64,000 nucleotides of DNA from Thermoplasmata archaeon (GTDB taxonomy: Archaea; Thermoplasmatota; Thermoplasmata; Thermoplasmatales; Thermoplasmataceae), in NCBI GenBank assembly GCA_021797355.1, contig JAJZZX010000002.1, positions 186,001-250,000 on the forward strand, read 5' to 3'. The notes under the pieces are model-generated. The model saw nothing but the letters and a program-made list of their open reading frames with translations, was not told where the DNA came from and searched no databases. This document shows, piece after piece, positions 33,563-41,233 of the stretch. The position numbers and the translations under genes are program-made. Positions within the stretch are counted from its first letter, which is position 1, and each line of letters begins with the position of its first letter.

Positions 33563-33991
33563 TCAGAGGTCGCCGTTGGAAAGGAAGTCCTTTATGTCAT
33601 CCTGTGTATACGGGCCTTCCACCGCTACCGGAAGCAGGACGGGCTCATCCTCCATTTCATCATCAGGAAGATCTTCAGATACATTTTCTATGCTGACTTC
33701 AAAAGTATCTTCTTTGTCGCTATCTGCAGGCTTTTCTTCGCTATGGTCATCAGCATAGGCGTATATCTCATCAAACCAGATGATATAACTGAATCCGCCG
33801 AAACTGAAAACCTTATGCGTACCTGAATCAAGTGTCATAATGCTCTCGGCATTCTCCGTGAGAAGGCCGTAGATGTATCCAACCAGTATTGCTTCCTGAA
33901 ATGTCCCTTGCCCTCCATACTCCTCATCACCGAGGGTATGGAATTCAGACATTATTTCATACAGCAGCCTGGCATCCAGTTTCAGCGTCAT
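33563..33991 (-). CDS. Small acidic protein, unknown
   Basis: About 142 residues. The N-terminal folded-looking part (LDARLLYEIMSEFHTLGDEE, HKVFSFGGFSYIIWFDEIYA) is followed by a low-complexity acidic segment (Glu/Asp/Ser, about residues 85-120). It ends with a short helix TQDDIKDFLSN. No family recognised. ATG 33991 is chosen because AAATTACATAAATGC lies about 25 nt upstream; the longer frame to 34048 is less likely. Its own promoter makes it a separate transcript from the pair at 32706-33524. Confidence 0.7.
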   Translation of the reverse strand: MTLKLDARLLYEIMSEFHTLGDEEYGGQGTFQEAILVGYIYGLLTENAESIMTLDSGTHKVFSFGGFSYIIWFDEIYAYADDHSEEKPADSDKEDTFEVSIENVSEDLPDDEMEDEPVLLPVAVEGPYTQDDIKDFLSNGDL

Positions 33992-34117
33992 AATAGGACC
34001 CTTAATGCATTTATGTAATTTAACTTTACAAGATGAACAAAGCAGCAATAAATTTTATGCACTGTTATATTGACTGCGAAGAAAAACAGGTTAAATAGGA
34101 GATGCAGATATGTTCAT

Positions 34118-35368
34118 ATGCAGGTAAGGGCCACAATGAGAATCCCGCCTTCCCTCTGCCTTAGCTGTAGGGGTGCTAAAATGCTATGTGGTCTAACCTT
34201 CTGCCCCATCTCGGTTAACCGGATTGTTGTCCCAAAGATGAAGAATGTGCAGGGCAACTCCCTTTCAGGTTCCTCTCCTCCAAGTGTATTCGTTGGGAGA
34301 TACGGATATCCAAAGATCAGGATATACCCTTCCACTCCCCCTGAGCATGGCGATACTGGAATTTATGAAAGCACAAGAGAATGGATGAATATGCCGATGG
34401 AAGACTTCCTCTCCATGAGGCTCTCCTTGGTGAGGGGCGGAATGGATATCCGTGTTGGAGATGCGGCATCTCCCGACAGGCTTTTGCAGGAAATACAGCT
34501 AATGGCATTATCCCAGAAGCCAGTGGAAGTTGATATGGTGTTTGAGAAGAATCTTTCAGCATCAGACGTGGTTCTGGACGATCACCTGCCTCCCATGGGT
34601 CCATCAGCTCCAATAAGGAGAATTCAGGTGGACACGGCTTCTCCAGGGAAAGACGTTGAGAAAGTTTATGGTGATACCGACCTGAAGGCTGGCGAAGCTA
34701 TGAGATATCTGTACTCAAGCGGAATAGATGTCTCAAGAATTTCCAAGATACTAAGCATTGGGGCAGTTGGTGAGGGGAAGGCCAGGCGCGTTGTGCCTAC
34801 AAGGTGGTCAATAACCGCAGTTGACAAGAACATATCTGATACGCTTGTGGAAAGGGTGAAGGACTATCAGCAGATAGACAAATTCATGGCATTTGTGAGG
34901 CCGACCCCTGGAAACCTCTTCATGGGCATACTCACACCATCCAACTGGATATACGAATGGGGTGAATCATGGTTTCCAGGTAGCACATGGAACCAGTGGG
35001 GAAAAGAGGCGTTTGTCGAGATAGATGATGAGGGATATTACGGGAGAAAGGACTATCCAGGTATTGGTGGATGCTACTATTCGGCCAGGCTTGCGGTTGC
35101 GGAAAAATTCGTTGGAATGAGAAGATCAGGGGGGGCCATAACTTGGAGGGAAATATATCCGTCATTTAACCTCCCGGTTGGTGTCTGGTACGTGAGGGAG
35201 AACATGAGGCTGATGTTCTCCGGAAAGCCAGAGATATTCGACACTCTGGATGAGGCCGTGAATTATCTTTCCGGATTCATGGAGGTGGACCCTTCAAGGT
35301 GGCTCTCTGGGTCGAAGGTGTACCCTGCAATCAGGTATAATAACCTGGACAGGTTCTTCAGGATTTGA
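34118..35368 (+). CDS. nreA: NreA-like DNA repair protein
   Basis: Archaeal Nre-family protein implicated in DNA damage tolerance and PCNA interaction. About 416 residues. N-terminal zinc finger CLSCRGAKMLCGLTFCP, the conserved VVPTRWSITAVDK motif, and WGKEAFVEIDDEGYYG. The last residues YNNLDRFFRI look like a degenerate PIP box (Leu and Phe-Phe spacing kept, Gln missing). I choose ATG 34118, about 25 nt after GGTTAAATAGG; the frame is open to 34070. One base separates it from the radical SAM gene downstream. Confidence 0.92.
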   Translation: MQVRATMRIPPSLCLSCRGAKMLCGLTFCPISVNRIVVPKMKNVQGNSLSGSSPPSVFVGRYGYPKIRIYPSTPPEHGDTGIYESTREWMNMPMEDFLSMRLSLVRGGMDIRVGDAASPDRLLQEIQLMALSQKPVEVDMVFEKNLSASDVVLDDHLPPMGPSAPIRRIQVDTASPGKDVEKVYGDTDLKAGEAMRYLYSSGIDVSRISKILSIGAVGEGKARRVVPTRWSITAVDKNISDTLVERVKDYQQIDKFMAFVRPTPGNLFMGILTPSNWIYEWGESWFPGSTWNQWGKEAFVEIDDEGYYGRKDYPGIGGCYYSARLAVAEKFVGMRRSGGAITWREIYPSFNLPVGVWYVRENMRLMFSGKPEIFDTLDEAVNYLSGFMEVDPSRWLSGSKVYPAIRYNNLDRFFRI

Positions 35369-35369
35369 A

Positions 35370-36209
35370 ATGAGGATAGTGGAATATAATGCAGTGAGCG
35401 CAATTTCAAGATCATCAATGGCAGAGCTTGATTACGCTCTGAATGCATACTCAGGATGCTTTCATGGCTGCATATACTGCTATGCCATGGATTTTACGAG
35501 AATACAGGATGCTGCACAGCACTGGGGACAGGTTGTTTATGTAAAGAAAAATCTTCTTCACCTCCTGCGTTCTGAAATCAAGACAATGAAAAGGGGCATT
35601 GTGGGCGTTTCAACCATAACTGACCCGTATCAGCCTGCAGAAGCAGTTTATCATCTTTCCGGTTCTGCCATTGAAATACTGCTGAGGGCCGGATTCAGGG
35701 TTACTGTCCAGACAAAATCCCCTCTTGTCTTAAGGGATAGAGATATCTTGCAGGATCACAGGAATTTGTGCGATGTCGGTATTACCATTACCACCATGAA
35801 CCAGAAGAAGGCACTTCTTCTGGAACCACAATCTCCTTCGCCGCTGGCCAGAGGCAGGGCGCTGTCATCACTTTCATCCAGCGGGATAAGGACCTGGATA
35901 TTCCTTGGCCCCATAATCAATGGCATCAACGACTCGCCTAGTGACATGGAGCAGATCTTCCAGCTGGCAGCAGATACAGGGTCCAGGGTAATATACGATA
36001 CATTTTCAAATTATAAGGGGGCCACTAGGTTGATGGCTGAAAGAATTGGCAGTTCAGACATGGCTGGGCAGAGCAGATATGACATCAAGTGGAAAGAAAA
36101 GGTCATATCTGACGTGCAGAGGCTATCAGACAGGTATTCTGTAAAATGCAATAATCAAGATCAGGAATGGCTGGAGGAGAGAAGGATGGACTACAGAACC
36201 CTGTACTGA
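35370..36209 (+). CDS. Radical SAM protein (SplB-like, COG1533)
   Basis: 279 residues with the radical SAM cluster motif in GCFHGCIYCYAMDF (CxxxCxxC, about residues 30-37). It follows the SplB-like family layout: VGVSTITDPYQPAEA, ILLRAGFRVTVQTKSPLVLRD and VGITITTMN. SplB is spore photoproduct lyase; archaeal relatives have unknown substrates, often suspected to act on nucleic acids. Coupled to nreA (one-base gap), which supports a repair-related role by context only. Confidence 0.88.
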   Translation: MRIVEYNAVSAISRSSMAELDYALNAYSGCFHGCIYCYAMDFTRIQDAAQHWGQVVYVKKNLLHLLRSEIKTMKRGIVGVSTITDPYQPAEAVYHLSGSAIEILLRAGFRVTVQTKSPLVLRDRDILQDHRNLCDVGITITTMNQKKALLLEPQSPSPLARGRALSSLSSSGIRTWIFLGPIINGINDSPSDMEQIFQLAADTGSRVIYDTFSNYKGATRLMAERIGSSDMAGQSRYDIKWKEKVISDVQRLSDRYSVKCNNQDQEWLEERRMDYRTLY

Positions 36210-36210
36210 T

Positions 36211-36921
36211 CTAAAAATAGAAACGCCTTAACTGCTGAAGATATGGCGAATCTTGTGGTATAAGTTGCTTCAGTTTTTCCCAGGTCTGCTCGTTGTTATA
36301 CCTGAATCTCTTGTAAATGAAATCACCAGATTCGGTATCCCACAATGTGTACATAGGCATCCAGTTTCCGTCACGAGGCTGCCCTGCACTTCCGGGGTTT
36401 ATTATCTTCCCTCTGTAAAGCATTGGAAAATGCGTGTGCCCAACGAGAATGTAATCGTATTTCTTGAAGCGCTGATCCTTCCATACCATCTCAGCTTCAG
36501 TGGCAAAGAGATAGCCGAAGAGGTGATTGTTTGGGGACGCGTGGGCAAGGAGAAGATTTCTACCCTCAATATTTACCTCTTTGGATTCCGGGAAAGATCC
36601 AAGGAGCTTCAGATCATTTCCTGAAAGCTGTTTCAGGGTAATCTCTCTCCTCGAGTATTCGCTCAAATCATGCATCTCAGGTGAACAGCGGCAGTCTTCA
36701 CCGGTGATGGCGGCATAATCATGATTCCCCATCACTCCAATATTGACATTTTCCATCAGCAGGTCAAGTGTTTCAGCGGGCGAAGGCCCATAGTCAACAA
36801 TATCCCCGAGAAATATGGCCTCATCAAATCTTTCAAGTTGGAGAATTGATTTCAGGGCATCCAGATTGGCATGGATATCTGAGAAGATTAGGACCCTCAC
36901 GCCCAATGATGCGGAGTTCAT
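36211..36921 (-). CDS. Calcineurin-like metallophosphoesterase
   Basis: 236 residues with all metal-site motifs of the YfcE/phosphodiesterase type: FSDIHANLDAL (DxH), IFLGDIVDYGPSP (GDxxDxG), VMGNHDYAAI (GNHD), LLAHASP and ILVGHTHFPM (GHTH). Substrate unknown; family members act on cyclic nucleotides or bis(pNPP)-like diesters. Start ATG 36921; a GTG seven codons later (VRVLIFSD) is also possible. Converges with the radical SAM gene one base away. Divergent from the SDR gene. Confidence 0.9.
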   Translation of the reverse strand: MNSASLGVRVLIFSDIHANLDALKSILQLERFDEAIFLGDIVDYGPSPAETLDLLMENVNIGVMGNHDYAAITGEDCRCSPEMHDLSEYSRREITLKQLSGNDLKLLGSFPESKEVNIEGRNLLLAHASPNNHLFGYLFATEAEMVWKDQRFKKYDYILVGHTHFPMLYRGKIINPGSAGQPRDGNWMPMYTLWDTESGDFIYKRFRYNNEQTWEKLKQLIPQDSPYLQQLRRFYF

Positions 36922-37002
36922 TTAAAAAATTCGCTATTCACATTATGTGTCCGCATGGCAGGGAAAGCATAGTAATATGTCCTTCCTAGGACTATTTGTT
37001 TC

Positions 37003-37779
37003 ATGTATGAAGTGGACGGCAAGAGAGCCATAATTACGGCTGCCAGCAGTGGAATAGGATATGCAGTGGCATCTGTGCTTGCGGAATCAGGTGCCAGCGT
37101 CCTCATGTCATCGCACGACTCCCAAAAGATAAAGCAAGCGGCCAACAATCTGAAGAAAAATGGACTGAAGGCTTATCCAGTGGTTTTCGATCTATCGGAA
37201 TCGGATGCCGGCTCATTAATTTCTAAGGCATCAGATAGAATGGGAGGATCGGACATACTCATAATGAACTACGGCGACCCGAAACTGTCGCCATTCATGG
37301 AAATCACTGGCGAAGAATGGGATATGTATTACCGCATGTTCATCAGAGCCACAACTTCACTTGTAAGGGAATTTGTCCCTCAAACCAATGGGTGGGGTAG
37401 AATTGTATTCATTACTTCTATGACCACAAGGGAATCGTATCCTGGATTTTCAATATCTGGCTCATTGCGGGCAGCAGTTGTAAATCTTGGAAAGACACTG
37501 TCTCTTGAACTGGGGAAGCTGGGAATTACAGTGAATTCAATCTCGCAGGGCTATTTTCTTACTGAAAGGCTGCAGGCTGTCATCACGAGAAATTCAGCAC
37601 TCAACGGAACTAGCACTGAAGAAGAAAGAAGAAAGTTGGTGGAAGATATCCCGTCTGGTAGGATAGGCAGGCCGGAAGAGATAGGATATCTGGTCAGGTT
37701 CCTCTGCAGCGAGGAGGCTTCCTACATCAACGGTGCCAACATTCCAATTGATGGTGGACTAACACGTTATCCTTACTGA
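37003..37779 (+). CDS. Short-chain dehydrogenase/reductase, atypical active site
   Basis: 258 residues, SDR Rossmann fold. Cofactor motif ITAASSGIGYAVA, NYGD in place of the usual NNAG, the Ser of the triad in FITSM, and C-terminal GANIPIDGG. The classical catalytic YxxxK is missing: the aligned region is FSISGSLRAAVVNLGKTL, with Ser and Arg in the Tyr and Lys places. A known subgroup of BKR-like SDRs has LRAAV in this position, so the protein is probably functional but of unpredicted chemistry. Leaderless ATG 37003, about 25 nt after TAGTAATATG. Confidence 0.88.
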   Translation: MYEVDGKRAIITAASSGIGYAVASVLAESGASVLMSSHDSQKIKQAANNLKKNGLKAYPVVFDLSESDAGSLISKASDRMGGSDILIMNYGDPKLSPFMEITGEEWDMYYRMFIRATTSLVREFVPQTNGWGRIVFITSMTTRESYPGFSISGSLRAAVVNLGKTLSLELGKLGITVNSISQGYFLTERLQAVITRNSALNGTSTEEERRKLVEDIPSGRIGRPEEIGYLVRFLCSEEASYINGANIPIDGGLTRYPY

Positions 37780-37887
37780 AAAATATTCTGCTGCATCAGT
37801 TCATTCCCACATTGGAAGCAGGATATGGCAGATTTGTAAAGTTAAGCGCTTCCAAGCATTTTTCTATATCAGGTGCAATTTGCAATC

Positions 37888-38802
37888 ATGGCAATAAAAA
37901 TATTGGAAAACCCGGGAAAGCAGTTAAGGCCAGAAGGAGCCATTAGGGCAGACGTCGCATGGAAGCTCTTCGACCCTCTTAATATTGGAGATGTGACCCG
38001 CAACTCTCTGAACAGGATGTCAAGGTTCACCCAGTGGCTGTGGTGGGAGCTTTCAAACCAGGCCGGTTTCCTCAACAGAAGGAAGAACAGTACAGTATAC
38101 ATAATCGCCCCTGAAATGACCGATGCGGGGAAAGCCTTCATTAAGAGAATAATCTCATTCTGGGACACTGATATCTATCTATACAGGAATCCAGAGGTAA
38201 TGGCAGATATTGAGGTTCCTGCTCAAAATGCCTGGATGCCACCAGTCTACAATCTAGCCCCGGATGCGACGAAGGACCCTGTGCAATCAGCCCTTGTTGA
38301 ATCAGACGACGCTGGGACCTGCCATTTTATTTCTCCTCTCACAGGACTTTCTCATGCCTTTTTCAGGGTTTACACCATAAATCCTGGCCACACGTATTCA
38401 CGGTACCACAGCCATACAGCACGGGAAGAGCATTACCTGGTGCTCGAAGGAACAGGGATTGCCAGGATAGCAGGCAGAAGTGAGGAGGTAAAACAGGGTG
38501 ACATTATCTTCAAGCCAACCGGGCCTGATCTGGCCACACAGTTCATTGCGGGGGAGAATGGGATGCGCATACTAGATATGGAAATATGGAACGACCCTAC
38601 AAGGGCAGACAAGGATGTCGTGGCGTATCCTGATCATGGAGAGCTATGCATGTTCGGGTCAGGATGGTACAATACGATACCACTATCCGCCATTCATTCG
38701 GCAGAGGATACGATGAAAAGTTATGAAAAAGGTTATTACAGGAATGAAGACGGGTCTTGGTCTCCGAAGGAGGTACCAGGATTTCCTGAAAGGACTTCCT
38801 GA
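37888..38802 (+). CDS. Cupin-domain protein
   Basis: About 304 residues. The C-terminal cupin (about 155-245) has a metal-site motif: SRYHSHTAREEHYLVLEGTG, then KQGDIIFKPTGPDLATQF. The N-terminal half (about 1-150) is rich in Trp and not recognised. The two His and the Glu of the first cupin motif suggest a metal-bound enzyme (isomerase or dioxygenase) or sugar-binding protein. ATG 37888 is chosen, about 25 nt after TTTCTATATC; a GTG five codons upstream is in frame. Adjacent to the SDR gene but with its own promoter. Confidence 0.83.
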   Translation: MAIKILENPGKQLRPEGAIRADVAWKLFDPLNIGDVTRNSLNRMSRFTQWLWWELSNQAGFLNRRKNSTVYIIAPEMTDAGKAFIKRIISFWDTDIYLYRNPEVMADIEVPAQNAWMPPVYNLAPDATKDPVQSALVESDDAGTCHFISPLTGLSHAFFRVYTINPGHTYSRYHSHTAREEHYLVLEGTGIARIAGRSEEVKQGDIIFKPTGPDLATQFIAGENGMRILDMEIWNDPTRADKDVVAYPDHGELCMFGSGWYNTIPLSAIHSAEDTMKSYEKGYYRNEDGSWSPKEVPGFPERTS

Positions 38803-38862
38803 ATGACTGGTTTCCTGCCTGAAGAATTGCCTGAAATCATTTTCCACAGTTCTCAAGAAAAC

Positions 38863-38967
38863 TTATATCCCCCTATCTAATTCAGCGAGAGCGTATCAAG
38901 ATCGTACAGAACGTAAAAAGAGCAAATGCTTTCCGATCTTGTTCAGTAAAGGGTGAAGATATTGAAG
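38863..38967 (+). promoter_or_regulatory. Promoter and structured 5' leader of the rpl44e operon
   Basis: The TATA-like ACTTATATCC at 38861-38870 predicts transcription starting near 38893. The leader then contains an exact 8-base inverted repeat, CAAGATCG (38897-38904) and CGATCTTG (38934-38941), enclosing a second small stem (AGAGC with GCTTT). The ribosome-binding site AAAGGGTGAAG follows before ATG 38968. Leaders this long are rare among first genes here. Autoregulation by an operon-encoded RNA-binding protein is possible. Confidence 0.5.
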
Positions 38968-39246
38968 ATGCCTAAAGTAATCAGCATGTATTGTCCTTCC
39001 TGCAAGAAACACACTCCTCACGACGTGGAAAGGGTGAGAAAGAAGAAGGCCAGCGAGTTCAAAGCTGGACAGAGGAGATTCAGAAGGGCAACGTCAGGAT
39101 ATGGAGGTTTCCCAAGGCCTAAATATGAAGGGCGCGAAAAGCCAACAAAGAGGCTTGCACTAAGGTTCAGATGCCAGACCTGCAAGAAGGCTGTGACCCC
39201 TCCAAGCTTCAGGGCAAAGAAATTCGAGATCGTGGAGGTCCAGTGA
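38968..39246 (+). CDS. rpl44e: Ribosomal protein L44e
   Basis: Large-subunit protein near the tRNA E site, with a zinc-binding fold. 92 residues with two Cys pairs, [20 protein letters not shown] and [13 protein letters not shown], plus the basic [18 protein letters not shown] loop. ATG 38968 is chosen behind GGGTGAAG; the GTG five codons earlier belongs to that ribosome-binding site. First gene of rpl44e-rps27e-aif2a-nop10-PAC2, a conserved archaeal order. Confidence 0.95.
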   Translation: MPKVISMYCPSCKKHTPHDVERVRKKKASEFKAGQRRFRRATSGYGGFPRPKYEGREKPTKRLALRFRCQTCKKAVTPPSFRAKKFEIVEVQ

Positions 39247-39247
39247 T

Positions 39248-39445
39248 ATGGAACAGAGCAGATTCTCAAAACCCAAGAGCATTGGAAACAAGTTCATTCG
39301 TATTAAGTGCAAGGACTGTGGGAATGAACAGGTAACATACACTAAGATTTCTTCTGTGGTGGTCTGCAATATATGCAATGCCACACTTGCAAGGCCAACA
39401 GGCGGCACTCTTGAACTTGCAGCAGATATAATCGGAGACCAATAA
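39248..39445 (+). CDS. rps27e: Ribosomal protein S27e
   Basis: Zinc-ribbon small-subunit protein of 65 residues: FIRIKCKDCGNEQVTY ... VVCNICNATLARPTGG, four ligand cysteines and the family C-terminus. It starts two bases after the L44e stop, and its own stop overlaps the aIF2-alpha ATG by one base (TAATG). Confidence 0.96.
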   Translation: MEQSRFSKPKSIGNKFIRIKCKDCGNEQVTYTKISSVVVCNICNATLARPTGGTLELAADIIGDQ

Positions 39446-40200
39446 TGAAGAAAGACCTTCCTGATGTAGGAGAGCTTGTTGTCGTTACGATCAAGGAAGT
39501 CAAGAACTTTGGAGCCACGGCAAAGCTTGAGGAATATCCTGGGAAGGAAGGGTTCATTCATATTGCGGAAGTGGCGACAGGCTGGGTAAAATATATCAGG
39601 GACTATCTGAGGGAGAACCAGAAGACAGTATGCAAGGTACTCAGTGTGGACCCTAATCGTGGAAACGTAGAATTATCGCTAAAAAGGGTCAACGAACACC
39701 AGAAGAGGGAAAAGATATCAGAATGGAAGAACGAGCAGAAGGCACAGAAGCTTCTTGAACTTGTTGCACACCAGCTAAAGAAATCCGTTGATGAATGTGA
39801 AGCAGAGTTCGCCGATTCACTGAGGGAGAGATATGGAAACCTCTACAGTGCTTTCGAAGACGCTTCTGCAAGTGAAGACTGGTTGCCTGATGTGAAGGGG
39901 AAATGGAAATCTATCTTCGTTAAGATTGCGAAGGAAAACGTTGTACTGCCTTACGTTAAGATAGGAGGAACACTGGAAGCTTATTCCCTAGCTCCCAACG
40001 GCATTGAACTTATTAGGGAGACACTGGACACTGGCCAGGAAGCATCAGTCAATATTCAATACGCAGGTGCCCCAAGGTACAGGATATCGGTAACAGACAA
40101 GGATTACAAGTCTGCTGAGGATACGCTTAAGCGCGTAGTGCAGCGAATTACTGACAATGCGAAGAAGAACGGCGTATATGCCGAATTTAACAGGAAATAA
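39445..40200 (+). CDS. eif2a: Translation initiation factor aIF2, alpha subunit
   Basis: Alpha subunit of the aIF2 heterotrimer. 251 residues: N-terminal S1 domain (PDVGELVVVTIKEVKNFGATAKLEEYPGKEGFIHIAEV is the classic strand pattern), helical middle domain (about 90-170), and a C-terminal alpha/beta domain that binds gamma. The eukaryotic Ser51 phosphorylation loop region reads EVATGWVKYIRDYLREN here. Gamma is encoded at 5830-7059, far away, as usual. Confidence 0.95.
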   Translation: MKKDLPDVGELVVVTIKEVKNFGATAKLEEYPGKEGFIHIAEVATGWVKYIRDYLRENQKTVCKVLSVDPNRGNVELSLKRVNEHQKREKISEWKNEQKAQKLLELVAHQLKKSVDECEAEFADSLRERYGNLYSAFEDASASEDWLPDVKGKWKSIFVKIAKENVVLPYVKIGGTLEAYSLAPNGIELIRETLDTGQEASVNIQYAGAPRYRISVTDKDYKSAEDTLKRVVQRITDNAKKNGVYAEFNRK

Positions 40201-40209
40201 CTCATTAAT

Positions 40210-40395
40210 ATGCACTCTCTTATCAGGAAATGCATTGCATGCGGGAATTATACCTTGGCTGAAAACTGCCCTAGATGCGGCGGAAAAACGCAGGTTGCAC
40301 TTCCACCAAAATATTCGCCAGTTGACAGATTCCAGCGTTTCAGATTAAAGTTGGAGGAGGAAAAGAATGGAAAAGATAGTGATAAACCAATATAA
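40210..40395 (+). CDS. nop10: H/ACA ribonucleoprotein component Nop10
   Basis: Small zinc protein of the box H/ACA pseudouridylation complex. 61 residues: RKCIACGNYTLAENCPRCGG with four cysteines, then PPKYSPVDRFQRFRLKLEEE, the helix that packs on Cbf5. It overlaps the next gene by 29 bases in another frame; the ribosome-binding site TTGGAGGAGG of that gene lies inside nop10. Confidence 0.96.
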   Translation: MHSLIRKCIACGNYTLAENCPRCGGKTQVALPPKYSPVDRFQRFRLKLEEEKNGKDSDKPI

Positions 40396-41125
40396 GCGCC
40401 CTAGGCTGACCAGCCCTGTTCTGGTGGGGGGTCTTCCAGGAATCGGGAATATCGGGAAGATAGCGGCTGAATATCTCGTAGAAAAGCTGAAGATGGAAAA
40501 GTTTGCAGATGTGTTTTCCCAGTACCTGCCGCCACAGGTGTTCATAGATGATGCAGGAGTAGTCAGGCTTGTCAGGAACACAATCTATTATAAGAAAATT
40601 GCAGGGAAAAGCGATCTGCTTATACTGGTCGGAGATTTTCAGGGGACAACGCAGGAAGGCCAGTATGAAATGTCGTACCATATTCTAGAGCTTGCCAGGA
40701 AACTTAACGTTTCCATGATTTACACACTTGGCGGCTATAGCACCGGCAAGATAGTTGATACTCCAAGGGTGCTTGGAGCCGTGACAAGTGAAAATCTCCT
40801 GAAATCGCTCCAGGATAGTGGAGTTGTATTTCCAAAGGGGGAGCCTGGGGGTGGGATCGTTGGATCAGCAGGAGTGATGCTGGGGCTTGGCAAGGAGCTC
40901 TTTGACTTGCCTGGGGCCTGCCTGATGGGCGAAACCTCCGGGTATTTTGCAGACCCAAAGGGGGCAAAGGAAGTAGTCAGGATATTGGTGAGCCTGCTTG
41001 GGCTAAAGGTTGATCTTTCAGATCTTGAGGAGAGAAGCAGGCAGATAGAACAGATTACAGAAAAGATGCAGGAGGACGTACAGGGCAAGACCCAGCAGAA
41101 GGAAGACCTGGGATATTTCGGATAA
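40367..41125 (+). CDS. Proteasome assembly chaperone PAC2-family protein
   Basis: 252 residues, COG2047/PAC2 family. Signatures: VLVGGLPGIGNIGKIAAEYLVEKL, LILVGDFQGTTQEGQYEMSYHIL, TLGGYSTGKIVDTPRVLGAVTS, and GGGIVGSAGVMLGLGKELF. Archaeal relatives (PbaA/PbaB) help assemble or bind the 20S proteasome. The C-terminus ends DLGYFG, reminiscent of HbYX-like tails that dock into proteasome alpha pockets, though the Tyr is third from last. Last gene of the translation operon, overlapping nop10. Confidence 0.9.
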   Translation: MEKIVINQYKRPRLTSPVLVGGLPGIGNIGKIAAEYLVEKLKMEKFADVFSQYLPPQVFIDDAGVVRLVRNTIYYKKIAGKSDLLILVGDFQGTTQEGQYEMSYHILELARKLNVSMIYTLGGYSTGKIVDTPRVLGAVTSENLLKSLQDSGVVFPKGEPGGGIVGSAGVMLGLGKELFDLPGACLMGETSGYFADPKGAKEVVRILVSLLGLKVDLSDLEERSRQIEQITEKMQEDVQGKTQQKEDLGYFG

Positions 41126-41233
41126 CCATCTTCCACCCACAATTTTTTTAGTCTGCTCTTTGCCGGCGGTTTATCAGCAACGCCAGCCAAGCAATCAACA
41201 AAGTAATTTAAGCCATGGGATTATCTTCTGGCA

